64,000 bases of DNA from Fumia sp045615345 (GTDB lineage: Bacteria > Bacillota > Clostridia > Oscillospirales > Ruminococcaceae). The notes beneath the pieces are model-generated. The model was not told the origin of the DNA, did not search any database, and saw nothing but the letters and a program-made list of their open reading frames with translations. How positions within the stretch are numbered: the stretch's first letter is position 1; every line of letters starts with the position of its first letter. A program made the position numbers and the translations under genes. Shown here piece by piece: positions 26,398-34,557 of this stretch. The DNA is taken from assembly GCA_045615345.1 (NCBI GenBank), contig JAZLER010000020.1:1-64000 (forward strand), in the 5' to 3' direction.

Positions 26398-27641
26398 TGA
26401 CATATATTGAAACTCTCGGTGCGAATGCAAAAAAGGCGAAAAGGGTCATCGGTAACGCTGATACCAAGCTTAAAAACCTTTGTCTTGAAGAAATTGCAAA
26501 AGCACTTGAAGAAAATCAGGAATATATTCTTGAGAATAATCGTCTTGACATCGAAAACGGACAAAAGAATGGTATGAGCGAAGGGCTTATCGACAGGCTT
26601 ACCTTAACCCCTGAGCGTATTAAGGGAATTTGCGGTGCGGTGAGAAAGCTTATATCTTTAGACGACCCTGTCGGTGTTACCGAGAGCGGTGTTATAAGAC
26701 CAAACGGACTTAATATCTTAAAAACAAGAGTGCCTTTGGGCGTTGTTGGAATTATCTATGAAAGTCGCCCTAATGTTACGGTTGACGGAGCCACTTTGTG
26801 CCTTAAATCAGGTAATGCCGTGATTTTAAGGGGCGGTAAAGAAGCGATAAACTCAAACAAGGCTTTGGTTTTTGTTATGAAAAAAGCACTTAAAAAGCTG
26901 TCGCTTCCGGAAGACATAATCTCCCTTGTCGAGGATACCAATAGAGAAACCGCGACTGAACTTATGAAACTTAACGGCTACCTTGATGTACTTATCCCGA
27001 GAGGCGGGGCAGGGCTTATAAAATCGGTTGTAGAAAATGCGACAGTGCCTGTAATCGAAACAGGTGTCGGAAACTGCCACATCTATGTTGAAAGTTCTGC
27101 TGATTTTGAGATGGCGCTTGATATTTTAGAAAACGCAAAAACAAGCAGGGTTTCTGTATGTAATGCCGCGGAGTCTTTGCTTGTTGATGAGAGCATTGCA
27201 GATAAGTTTTTGCCTCTTGCCAAAATTCGCCTTGACAAGTATAATGTAAAATGGTACGGCTGTGAGAAAACTTTAAAATCAGTTCCCGATGCTATGAAAG
27301 CTACTGACACAGAGTATGATACCGAGTTTCTTGATTACGCAATTTCTGTCAGAGTGGTGGAAGGTGTCGAAGATGCCATTTCCCATATCGACAGATTTGG
27401 TACAGGGCATTCCGAAGTAATTGTTACAAACGATGTAAAAAAAGCAGAAATGTTTTTAAATAATGTCGATGCGGCGGCAGTTTACTTAAACGCTTCAAGT
27501 AGATTTACCGATGGCGGAGAGTTTGGTATGGGTGCTGAAATCGGTATATCAACTCAGAAACTTCACGCCAGAGGCCCGATGGGACTTGAGGCTCTGACAT
27601 CTGTTAAATATAAAATAATCGGCAACGGACAGATAAGATAG
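26397..27641 (+). CDS. proA: Gamma-glutamyl phosphate reductase
   Basis: Second proline-synthesis enzyme (414 aa), reduces glutamyl phosphate to the semialdehyde with NADPH. Aldehyde-dehydrogenase fold with GVVGIIYESRPNVT, ALCLKSGNAVILRGGKEA-type loop (TLCLKSGNAVILRGGKEA), PVIETGVGNCHIY, and the catalytic Cys in SRVSVCNAAESLLVD; C-terminal GTGHSEVIV and FTDGGEFGMGAEIGISTQKLHARGPMGL. One-base overlap with proB. Confidence 0.97.
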   Translation: MTYIETLGANAKKAKRVIGNADTKLKNLCLEEIAKALEENQEYILENNRLDIENGQKNGMSEGLIDRLTLTPERIKGICGAVRKLISLDDPVGVTESGVIRPNGLNILKTRVPLGVVGIIYESRPNVTVDGATLCLKSGNAVILRGGKEAINSNKALVFVMKKALKKLSLPEDIISLVEDTNRETATELMKLNGYLDVLIPRGGAGLIKSVVENATVPVIETGVGNCHIYVESSADFEMALDILENAKTSRVSVCNAAESLLVDESIADKFLPLAKIRLDKYNVKWYGCEKTLKSVPDAMKATDTEYDTEFLDYAISVRVVEGVEDAISHIDRFGTGHSEVIVTNDVKKAEMFLNNVDAAAVYLNASSRFTDGGEFGMGAEIGISTQKLHARGPMGLEALTSVKYKIIGNGQIR

Positions 27642-27651
27642 GAGTGAAATA

Positions 27652-28377
27652 ATGAAAGCAAATAAAAGACTGATTTTCGGTGCAATAGTGCTTGTTTTTG
27701 CCACAATCGGAATTATTGCAACATTGAGTTTTAGCTTCAACAAGCTTGAAGATGTAGTGAAAGGCTCAAGAACAAAAGAGGAGATGGCGTGGTTTATAAC
27801 CCCAATCGTTATGCAGGACCCGCCGCCTTTTGAAAATCCCGATAAAGCTACAAACACAACTATTATCACCGCAGGTGTCTGGCGTTTTATTATGACTCAG
27901 GATACTTCAAAATACCCCGTTGATGAGTTTAATTTTATAACTGTTCCCCAGAGTGACATCGAAGTTCAGATTAAGAGTCTTTTCGGAGATGTCAGCTACA
28001 CTCACGAAACAGTAGGCGACACTCAGCTTATGATAACCTATAACTCGGAGGCAAAGAGTTACATTTTCCCTGCAGTTCCACATGTGCTTCCATATACTCC
28101 AAGGGTTGAGTCTGTAAAAAGGTCGGGTACGGACAGAATTTTGGAAGTTTCATATATTCCTCCCGGAGTTTCGTGGCAGGGCGATATCACAGGCAACAAG
28201 TACGAACCCGAGCCCGAAAAGGTTATGATATATACATTAAAAGAAATCTCAAAGGGAACTTATAATATTTATTCTGTCAACTATGTGGATGCCCAAACTT
28301 CTTCCGAAGAAAGCTTAGAGGAGATTTCTTTTGAGGAAAGTATTGAGGAACCGGCAGAAAATTCAGAAGTCGAATAA
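27652..28377 (+). CDS. Membrane-anchored extracytoplasmic protein, unknown function
   Basis: 241 aa. ATG behind TAGGAGTG, 10 bp after proA. A single N-terminal hydrophobic helix (about 7-29) after a KANKR basic start anchors a predicted extracellular domain rich in Thr, Tyr and Pro (MQDPPPFENPDKA, SYIPPGVSWQGD), ending in an acidic Ser/Glu tail (SSEESLEEISFEESIEE). No family recognised. Position at the end of the proBA operon is probably transcriptional convenience rather than functional. Confidence 0.6.
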   Translation: MKANKRLIFGAIVLVFATIGIIATLSFSFNKLEDVVKGSRTKEEMAWFITPIVMQDPPPFENPDKATNTTIITAGVWRFIMTQDTSKYPVDEFNFITVPQSDIEVQIKSLFGDVSYTHETVGDTQLMITYNSEAKSYIFPAVPHVLPYTPRVESVKRSGTDRILEVSYIPPGVSWQGDITGNKYEPEPEKVMIYTLKEISKGTYNIYSVNYVDAQTSSEESLEEISFEESIEEPAENSEVE

Positions 28378-28382
28378 AATAC

Positions 28383-28411
28383 TTGCATTTTAAAAAAAAC
28401 AGTGGTATAAT
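28383..28411 (+). promoter_or_regulatory. Promoter of the pheS T-box transcript
   Basis: TTGCAT (28383-28388), 17-bp spacer, TATAAT (28406-28411). Confidence 0.8.
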
Positions 28412-28419
28412 AAATAAGT

Positions 28420-28664
28420 TAAAACGCATTGACCGGGATTTGTAGCAATTTTCCCTTTCAGAGAGAACGGACCATTTGGCTGAAAGTCCGTTTAAGTCAA
28501 GAAAATTGTGAAGTTTCGCCCGTGAGCGGTATCCTTGAAATTTTCAGTAGGGGATAACGGTATAATCTCCGTTAAAGGATTTAAAAGTGTCCGCATTTGC
28601 GGAAATTTGGGTGGTACCACGGAAACATTATGCTTTCGTCCCATTGGGACGGAAGCTTTATTTT
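28420..28664 (+). promoter_or_regulatory. T-box leader (tRNA-Phe responsive) of pheST
   Basis: Uncharged-tRNA-sensing leader. Stem I contains AGAGAG and the apical GGCTGAAAGTCC segment; a candidate specifier UUC (Phe) lies at 28515-28517 in GTTTCGCC. The T-box proper is TGGGTGGTACCACGG (28608-28622), whose TGGT bulge can pair with the ACCA end of tRNA-Phe. It is followed by a terminator, stem GCTTTCGTCCC / GGGACGGAAGC (28632-28656) and a T run, that would be replaced by the antiterminator when uncharged tRNA binds. An ORF running through the leader into pheS is an artefact. Confidence 0.92.
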
Positions 28665-28681
28665 TATTTGGAGGTAAAAAT

Positions 28682-29701
28682 ATGCGTGAACAGTTAGAAC
28701 AGATTAAACTGACAGCATTAAAGGAAATGGAAAACTGTCAGAGCGCAAAAGAATTAGACGATATCAGGGTTAAATTCCTTGGTAAAAAAGGTGAACTTAC
28801 CGCTATCTTAAAACAGATGGGCTCGCTTTCTCCTGAAGAACGCCCCATCATCGGACAGGTTGCAAACGAAGTTCGTGCGGCTTTGGAAGAAGCGCTTTCT
28901 GAAAACCAGAAGAATATGGCACAGAAGGAACTCAATGCAAGACTTTCAAACGAAACCATTGATGTTACAATGCCCGGTAAGGCTCGACCTGTTGGCAAGG
29001 CTCACCCCAACACCATTGTAATGAACCAGATTAAGGAAATTTTCCTCGGTATGGGATTTTTCGTTGCTGAAGGACCTGAAGTTGAGTATGACCACTATAA
29101 CTTTGAGGCTTTGAATATCCCCAAAGACCATCCTGCAAGGGATACTCAGGATACATTCTATATTTCCGATAATATTGTTTTGCGTACACAGACTTCACCC
29201 GTACAGATTCGTGTTATGGAAAATCAGAAACCCCCTATCCGTATGATTTCCCCGGGTAGAGTTTATCGTTCTGATGCTGTTGACGCTACACATTCACCCT
29301 TGTTCCACCAGATTGAAGGTATGGTAATCGACAAAGGCGTTACTATGGCTGACCTTAAAGGAACTTTGGAAACTTTCCTTAAAAAACTTTATGGCGAGGA
29401 AGCAAAACTCCGTTTTAGGCCTCACCATTTCCCTTTCACAGAACCCTCTGCCGAGGTTGATATTATGTGCTTTGCCTGTCACGGCGAAGGATGCAGACTT
29501 TGTAAAGGCGAAGGTTGGATTGAAATTTTAGGTTGCGGTATGGTGCACCCCGATGTACTCAGTGGTTGCGGAATTGACCCCGAAGTTTACAGCGGTTTTG
29601 CGTTCGGCTTAGGTCTTGAAAGAATTGTAATGCGCCAGTATGCTATTGATGATTTGCGTTTGCTTTACGAAAACGATTTGCGTTTCTTGAATCAGTTTTA
29701 G
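28682..29701 (+). CDS. pheS: Phenylalanine-tRNA ligase alpha subunit
   Basis: 339-aa catalytic subunit charging tRNA-Phe. ATG behind TTGGAGG immediately after the T-box terminator. N-terminal coiled-coil arm (1-90), then class II synthetase motifs: motif 1 region HPNTIVMNQIKEIFLGMGF, motif 2 (IRMISPGRVYRSDAVDATHSPLFHQIEG), the Cys-rich insertion CFACHGEGCRLCKGEGWIEI and motif 3 (GFAFGLGLERIVMRQY). pheT follows after 19 bp. Confidence 0.98.
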   Translation: MREQLEQIKLTALKEMENCQSAKELDDIRVKFLGKKGELTAILKQMGSLSPEERPIIGQVANEVRAALEEALSENQKNMAQKELNARLSNETIDVTMPGKARPVGKAHPNTIVMNQIKEIFLGMGFFVAEGPEVEYDHYNFEALNIPKDHPARDTQDTFYISDNIVLRTQTSPVQIRVMENQKPPIRMISPGRVYRSDAVDATHSPLFHQIEGMVIDKGVTMADLKGTLETFLKKLYGEEAKLRFRPHHFPFTEPSAEVDIMCFACHGEGCRLCKGEGWIEILGCGMVHPDVLSGCGIDPEVYSGFAFGLGLERIVMRQYAIDDLRLLYENDLRFLNQF

Positions 29702-29720
29702 TCGAAGGAGGTAAAATAAT

Positions 29721-32096
29721 ATGGATTTGTCAATGAGATGGCTTAAAGACTATGTTGATTATAAAGGAACCGCAAAAGAATTTGCAGACGCTATGACTAT
29801 GAGCGGTTCAAAGGTCGAAGGCTTTGAAAAAGAAAACGATGAAATTACAAATGTTAAAGTCGGAAAAGTTTTAAGCGTTGAAAAACACCCCGATGCAGAT
29901 AAACTCGTAGTTTGTCAGATAGATATCGGTACCGGTGAAAATATCCAGATCGTTACAGGTGCTGATAATGTAGTTCCCGGTGCTCTGGTTCCCTGTGCAC
30001 TTGATGGCGCAACATTGCCAAATGGCATTAAAATCAAAAAAGGAAAACTCCGTGGCGTGTTGAGCCAGGGTATGATGTGCTCTCTCGGTGAGCTTAACCT
30101 TACCCTTAATGATTTTCCTTACGCTATTGAAGATGGTATTTTCCTTATCGAAGAAGACTGCAAACCCGGTGACGATGTTTGCGAAGTAATCGGACTTAAC
30201 GATACCTGCGTTGAGTTTGAAATTACTTCAAACCGTCCCGACTGTCTTTCTGTTATCGGTCTTGCAAGGGAAGCTTCTGCAACATTCGGTATTCCTGCTG
30301 ACATCAAAGCTCCCGTTGTAAAGGGCAGTGGCGATGATATCAATAACTACCTTTCTGTTTCGGTTGAAAACAAAGACCTTTGTTACCGTTACAGTGCTAA
30401 GGTTGTTAAAAATGTAAAGATTGAAGCTTCACCCAGATGGATGCGTGAACGCCTCCGCGCAAGCGGTGTAAGACCTATCAACAACCTTGTTGATATTACA
30501 AACTATGTAATGCTCGAATATGGTCAGCCTATGCATGCGTTTGACCTTAAATATGTTAAAGACGGCAAAATTGTCGTAAGAAATGCAAAACCCGGCGAAA
30601 GTATCACTACTCTTGATGAAGTTGAAAGACCTCTCAATGAAAGTATGCTTGTTATTGCTGATGCTGAAAAACCCTCTGCCGTTGCAGGTGTTATGGGTGG
30701 CGAATACAGTGGAATTAATGATGATACAAACACTGTGGTGTTTGAATCTGCTTGCTTTAACGGTGCTAATGTGCGCCGTACAGCAAAGGCTCTGGGCCTC
30801 AGAACCGAGTCTTCTGCCCGTTTTGAAAAAGGTCTTGACCCCGAGGGAACAATGGTTGCATTGCTTCGTGCATGTGAGCTTATTGAAATCTTAGGCTGTG
30901 GTAAAGTGGTTGACGGCGTGATTGACGAAAGAGGAAATATCATTCCTGCTCCCCGTGTACCTTTTGACCCCGATGGAATTAACAGATTTTTAGGCACTGA
31001 TATCCCTGAAAGCAGAATGAGAGAAATCCTTGATACTTTAGGATTTGTTTTTGACGGCAACGAAATCGTTTCCCCGAGCTATCGTATTGATATCCACAAC
31101 AAAGCAGATATCGCTGAAGAAGTTGCAAGAATTTACGGCTACGATAAAATCCCCGTTTCTCAGCTTCGCGGAAGCAGTGAAGGAAGCCTTTCCGCTACTC
31201 AGAAATATCAGCGCACAATAGAAAATGCAATGCTCGCTATGGGCTGTTATGAAGTAATGACTTTCTCCTTTGTAAGCCCCAAAGAGTATGACAGAATGAA
31301 CCTTGATGCAGATGATAAACGCCGTGAGTCGGTTAAAATCTTAAATCCCTTAGGCGAAGATACAAGTGTTATGCGTACTTCTGTATTGCCTTCAATGCTC
31401 GGCGTTATCAAAACAAACTATAATAACCGTAACGCGGAAGGTGCCTTCTATGAAATCGGCAACGAGTATATTCCCACTTCTCCCACAACACTTCCCGATG
31501 AGAATCCTCAGGTTGTAATCGGTCTTTACGGCGAGAAAGAGGACTTCTATTCTCTCAAGGGTATCGTTGAAGGTATGCTCGATGCAGGCGATATCAAGGA
31601 CTGGGACATCGTTCCTGTTACAGACGACCCCACTTTCCACCCCGGACGCACTGCTAAAATCTTAAAAGGTGAGGAAGAACTCGGTATCTTCGGTGAAGTG
31701 CATCCTGCAGTTGCAGAAAACTATGACATCGGCACCAAAGCTTATGTGGCAAAATTTGACCTTAAAAAGATGTTCACACTTGCTGACAGCGTTAAAACTT
31801 ATAAGCCCTTGCCTAAGTTCCCTGCATCTACAAGGGACCTTTCACTCCTTGCTGATAAGACATTGCCTATCATTGAAATTGAAAAGGCTATAAGACGCGT
31901 TATCCCGAATATCCTTGAAGAAGTTAAACTCTTTGATGTTTACGAGGGAGCTCAGGTGCCTGAAGGCAAGAAGAGTGTATCTTATTCAATTGTGCTGCGT
32001 GCTTCTGACCGTACACTCACTGTTGAGGAGTGCGATAATGCTATGAATAAGATTTTCAAAGAGCTTTCAAAAATAAATGTTAATTTAAGACAATAA
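29721..32096 (+). CDS. pheT: Phenylalanine-tRNA ligase beta subunit
   Basis: 791-aa beta subunit. N-terminal tRNA-binding (EMAP-like) domain about 40-150, B3/B4 editing domain (about 210-390), B5 domain (about 405-475), synthetase-like core, and a C-terminal anticodon-binding domain (FDX-ACB, final 95 residues: KFPASTRDLSLLADKTLP..). ATG behind GAAGGAGG. Full length for the family. Confidence 0.98.
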   Translation: MDLSMRWLKDYVDYKGTAKEFADAMTMSGSKVEGFEKENDEITNVKVGKVLSVEKHPDADKLVVCQIDIGTGENIQIVTGADNVVPGALVPCALDGATLPNGIKIKKGKLRGVLSQGMMCSLGELNLTLNDFPYAIEDGIFLIEEDCKPGDDVCEVIGLNDTCVEFEITSNRPDCLSVIGLAREASATFGIPADIKAPVVKGSGDDINNYLSVSVENKDLCYRYSAKVVKNVKIEASPRWMRERLRASGVRPINNLVDITNYVMLEYGQPMHAFDLKYVKDGKIVVRNAKPGESITTLDEVERPLNESMLVIADAEKPSAVAGVMGGEYSGINDDTNTVVFESACFNGANVRRTAKALGLRTESSARFEKGLDPEGTMVALLRACELIEILGCGKVVDGVIDERGNIIPAPRVPFDPDGINRFLGTDIPESRMREILDTLGFVFDGNEIVSPSYRIDIHNKADIAEEVARIYGYDKIPVSQLRGSSEGSLSATQKYQRTIENAMLAMGCYEVMTFSFVSPKEYDRMNLDADDKRRESVKILNPLGEDTSVMRTSVLPSMLGVIKTNYNNRNAEGAFYEIGNEYIPTSPTTLPDENPQVVIGLYGEKEDFYSLKGIVEGMLDAGDIKDWDIVPVTDDPTFHPGRTAKILKGEEELGIFGEVHPAVAENYDIGTKAYVAKFDLKKMFTLADSVKTYKPLPKFPASTRDLSLLADKTLPIIEIEKAIRRVIPNILEEVKLFDVYEGAQVPEGKKSVSYSIVLRASDRTLTVEECDNAMNKIFKELSKINVNLRQ

Positions 32097-32101
32097 AACT
32101 C

Positions 32102-32130
32102 TTGTAAAATCTTTCTGAATGAGGTATAAT
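32102..32130 (+). promoter_or_regulatory. Promoter of ireB
   Basis: TTGTAA (32102-32107), 17-bp spacer, TATAAT (32125-32130), directly after the pheT stop. Confidence 0.75.
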
Positions 32131-32179
32131 AAGTCTATAGACGGAAAATTTTTCTGTTTAAAACTTGTGAGGTGAGATT

Positions 32180-32425
32180 ATGTACGACAAAACTATGACC
32201 TTTAAAGTTCCGGATGATAAGGAATTGGAGATGCACCGAGTACTTACTGAAGTGTATGATGCATTGAAACAGAAAGGTTATAATCCTATCAGCCAGATTG
32301 TAGGGTATATTTTATCGGAGGATCCGACTTATATCACCACTCATAATAATGCAAGAAGCTTAATCAGAAAAATTGACCGTGATGAGCTATTGCAGGCTAT
32401 GGTAAGAACTTATCTTGCTGACTGA
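32180..32425 (+). CDS. IreB family regulatory protein (DUF965/UPF0297)
   Basis: 81-aa protein matching the IreB family along its whole length: FKVPDDKELEMHRVLTEVYDALKQKGYNPISQIVGYILSEDPTYITTHNNARSLI pattern and the C-terminal RKIDRDELLQAMVRTYL. In enterococci IreB is a target of the Ser/Thr kinase IreK (known for family). ATG behind GAGGTGAG. In many Firmicutes the order is ireB-ruvX-DUF1292; here ruvX is absent from between them and a terminator plus split chromate transporter intervene before the DUF1292 gene. Confidence 0.92.
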   Translation: MYDKTMTFKVPDDKELEMHRVLTEVYDALKQKGYNPISQIVGYILSEDPTYITTHNNARSLIRKIDRDELLQAMVRTYLAD

Positions 32426-32431
32426 AAAAAT

Positions 32432-32460
32432 AAAAGGACGGAATTTTCCGTCCTTTTTTG
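32432..32460 (+). terminator. Intrinsic terminator after ireB
   Basis: Stem AAAAGGACGGA / TCCGTCCTTTT with loop ATTT and T tail. The chromate transporter start lies only 14 bp beyond it. Confidence 0.9.
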
Positions 32461-32473
32461 TTGAGGAGTAACT

Positions 32474-33022
32474 ATGAAGATTTTATGGCAACTTTTTGTG
32501 ACTTTTTTTAAAATAGGCGCGTTTACCTTTGGTGGCGGTTACGCTATGATACCGCTTATCCAGAAAGAAACAGTGGAAAATAAAAAATGGGTAACCGATG
32601 ACGATATTCTCGATATCATTGCGATTGCTGAGTCGACCCCCGGACCGATTGCGATAAATTCCTCCACCTTTGTAGGCTACCGTGTAGCGGGATTCTGGGG
32701 AGCATTTTTTGCAACACTCGGAATGGTGTTGCCGTCATTCACCATTATCTTGATAATTTCTTATGTCCTCAGGGAATTTCAGGATATGAAAGCTGTGCAG
32801 TTTGCTTTTAACGGCATTCGTGCAGGTGTGCTTGCACTTCTGATAAAAGCTTTGTGGTCAATGTATAAAAAAGCACCCAAGGGTGTAGTTTCCTATATCG
32901 TCATGGCGCTTTCCTTTGTGCTCGTGGCATTTTTGAAAATCAATGTAATCTATGTCCTGATACTCTGCGCACTTATCGGACTGGTTTCTTCCTTTTATGC
33001 CGAAAGGAGAAGTAATAAATGA
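32474..33022 (+). CDS. Chromate transporter-family protein, first half-size subunit
   Basis: 182-aa integral membrane protein with one CHR domain: FKIGAFTFGGGYAMIPLI near the N-terminus, ESTPGPIAINSSTFVGYRVAGFWGA (about 52-76) and five to six hydrophobic segments. Half-size CHR proteins usually occur as pairs like this one, where full-length ChrA has two fused domains. The stop overlaps the next start by 4 bp (ATGA type). Chromate, sulfate or another anion could be the real substrate. Confidence 0.88.
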   Translation: MKILWQLFVTFFKIGAFTFGGGYAMIPLIQKETVENKKWVTDDDILDIIAIAESTPGPIAINSSTFVGYRVAGFWGAFFATLGMVLPSFTIILIISYVLREFQDMKAVQFAFNGIRAGVLALLIKALWSMYKKAPKGVVSYIVMALSFVLVAFLKINVIYVLILCALIGLVSSFYAERRSNK

Positions 33023-33579
33023 TTTATCTTGAACTTTTTCTTACCTTCTTTAAAATAGGCGCTTTTACCTTTGGCGGCGGTTATGCGATGCTTCCTCTTA
33101 TTCAGGAAGCTGTCCTTACAAAAGGCTGGATGGAAGAGTCACTGCTCATAAACTTTGTTGCAGTGAGTGAAAGTACTCCCGGCCCCTTTGCTATTAATAT
33201 GGCAACCTATGTTGGCTCTGTGATGGGTGGAATATTTGGCTCTGCCTGTGCTACTTTGGGTGTTGTGCTGCCCTCTTTCATTGTAATTTTGCTTGTTGCA
33301 AAATTCTTTGAAAAATTCAAGGAAAGTAAAGCGGTAAAGGGTTGTATGACAGGACTCAAACCCGCAGTTGTTGGGCTTATCGGCTCGGCTATATTATCAA
33401 TCGTAAAAACTGTATTTATTCCGGATGGCTTTTCTTCTGAGATTTTTAGTAGCGCAGAATTATATCTTTCTCTTTTAATTTTTATAGCTTCTGTTATAAT
33501 GATTTTCAAAAAAGTACATCCGATAATCGTTATCTGCATTTCGGCGGTACTTGGCATCCTTGGAGGATATTTACTTTAA
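33019..33579 (+). CDS. Chromate transporter-family protein, second half-size subunit
   Basis: 186-aa partner of the preceding gene with the same CHR signature (FKIGAFTFGGGYAMLPLIQEAV; SESTPGPFAINMATYVG) and a similar hydrophobicity pattern. Clear paralogy to the upstream gene indicates ancestral duplication. Four-base overlap supports coupled translation in stoichiometric amounts. Confidence 0.88.
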   Translation: MIYLELFLTFFKIGAFTFGGGYAMLPLIQEAVLTKGWMEESLLINFVAVSESTPGPFAINMATYVGSVMGGIFGSACATLGVVLPSFIVILLVAKFFEKFKESKAVKGCMTGLKPAVVGLIGSAILSIVKTVFIPDGFSSEIFSSAELYLSLLIFIASVIMIFKKVHPIIVICISAVLGILGGYLL

Positions 33580-33590
33580 AAGAAAAACAC

Positions 33591-33633
33591 AAAAGCCGGT
33601 GTCTCCTTCGGACACCGGCCTGATTCTTTTTAA
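33591..33633. terminator. Bidirectional GC-rich terminator
   Basis: Stem GCCGGTGTC / GACACCGGC (33595-33603 / 33611-33619). On the minus strand it is followed by TTTTGTGTTTTT, a good U-tract that would end the minus-strand RNA described below; on the plus strand the following GATTCTTTTT is weaker and would end the chromate operon. Confidence 0.85.
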
Positions 33634-33968
33634 TTGACTACTTGAATTTTCACATCTCTTTTCTTTCAAAGATAGATAATCTTTGTGAGATAACTAAAAC
33701 ATTGGTAACACCTCATATTAAATTTTCGGGTATTATCATCTTAGTACATTGGACTCACCATTTCTTAAATATTTTTATCAAACCATTTTCGGTTGTTCAT
33801 CAAAATCAATGATGTTTTTTAAATATACATCAAATAGAAAATAATCAATGGTTTTATCGTTAATCAAAAATCTTATCGGCTAAGTGCCGTTACCTGAATA
33901 ATGAATTTCTTTAATTTACGAGAGGTCTAAAATCGCAATAATTCAAAATATTCTAATCTTGTTTTGAT

Positions 33969-34019
33969 TTACGTTCTTTCACCATTGACTCTGATGAAAC
34001 AACATTCTTCACTTTTCAT
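33969..34019 (-). CDS. Possible 16-codon ORF within the candidate RNA
   Basis: MKSEECCFIRVNGERT, ATG preceded by AAGAAGGTGATTCCG, about 40 nt from the predicted transcript start. Too short to assign; could be a leader peptide or chance. Confidence 0.25.
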   Translation of the reverse strand: MKSEECCFIRVNGERT

Positions 34020-34067
34020 CGGAATCACCTTCTTGCTTTTTGAATGTTGATTATCTTCTATGGCTAC

Positions 34068-34096
34068 AGTATAGCATAACTTTTATGCATTGTCAA
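34068..34096 (-). promoter_or_regulatory. Strong minus-strand promoter of the candidate RNA
   Basis: TTGACA (34096-34091), 17-bp spacer, TATACT (34073-34068): the best SigA match I see in the window, yet not in front of any conventional gene. Confidence 0.85.
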
Positions 34097-34173
34097 TAGT
34101 TTTTTTAAAAAAGTTGAAAAAATTTATATTTAACTAATAAAAAGAATGTTTTTTTAATGTTTACAAAATATGC

Positions 34174-34202
34174 TTGACTTTATCTTTTAAAAAGGTTAAA
34201 AT
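34174..34202 (+). promoter_or_regulatory. Promoter of the DUF1292 gene
   Basis: TTGACT (34174-34179), 17-bp spacer, TAAAAT (34197-34202), divergent from the candidate RNA promoter at 34.07-34.10 kb. Confidence 0.75.
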
Positions 34203-34244
34203 AAAAAGGTAGTGCAAAATATTTATTGATAGCGGAGGCTTATT

Positions 34245-34544
34245 ATGGCAGAATATTATGATGAAGCAAATCTCTATACTTTAGTAGACGAAGAAGGCGT
34301 TGAGCAGACTTTTGAAATGCTCGATGCTATGGAAGTTGACGGCAAGCGTTATTTCGCTTTGATCCCCATTTATGATGACCCTCAGGAGCAGGTTGAAGCT
34401 GATGGCGAGATTGTTATCCTCACTTCCGAAATGGTTAATGATGAAGAAATGCTCGCTTCCATTGACGATGATGACGAATACGACCGTATCGGCAATATGT
34501 TTTTAGATCGTCTTAATTCGATGTTTGAAGAAGAGGAAGAATAA
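34245..34544 (+). CDS. DUF1292 family (YrzB-like) protein
   Basis: 99-aa acidic protein. ATG behind AGCGGAGG. Pattern YTLVDEEGVEQTFEMLDAMEVDGKRYFALIPI followed by EVDGE-type and DEYDRIGNMFLDRLNSMFEEEEE matches DUF1292, usually found with ireB and ruvX. Function unknown. The 6S RNA candidate and tcdA follow. Confidence 0.88.
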   Translation: MAEYYDEANLYTLVDEEGVEQTFEMLDAMEVDGKRYFALIPIYDDPQEQVEADGEIVILTSEMVNDEEMLASIDDDDEYDRIGNMFLDRLNSMFEEEEE

Positions 34545-34557
34545 TTAAGGTTTATTT

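Larger units (their letters stand above)
33584..34061 (-). ncRNA. Candidate ~475-nt structured RNA (unrecognised)
   Basis: No plausible gene lies in this interval, yet the minus strand has a near-consensus promoter (TTGACA-17-TATACT, 34096-34068) and ends in a GC-rich terminator at 33619-33595. Within the transcript, complementary segments are frequent: CAACATTC / GAATGTTG, GATGAAA / TTTCATC, CGGC-ACTTA-GCCG, AAACCATT / AATGGTTT enclosing TGATGT / ACATCA, and AAAGAT / ATCTTT. Three similar ribosome-site/start modules (GGTGATTCCGATG, GGTGAGTCCAATG, GGTGTTACCAATG) open very short ORFs (16, 2 and 2 codons). I do not recognise an Rfam class. A decayed gene or a leader of a lost gene are alternatives. 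Confidence 0.55.

Noticed and set aside
28535..28681. N-terminal extension of PheS through the T-box
   Set aside because: The segment encodes T-box and terminator structure; the family N-terminus MREQLEQIK begins at 28682 behind a good ribosome site.
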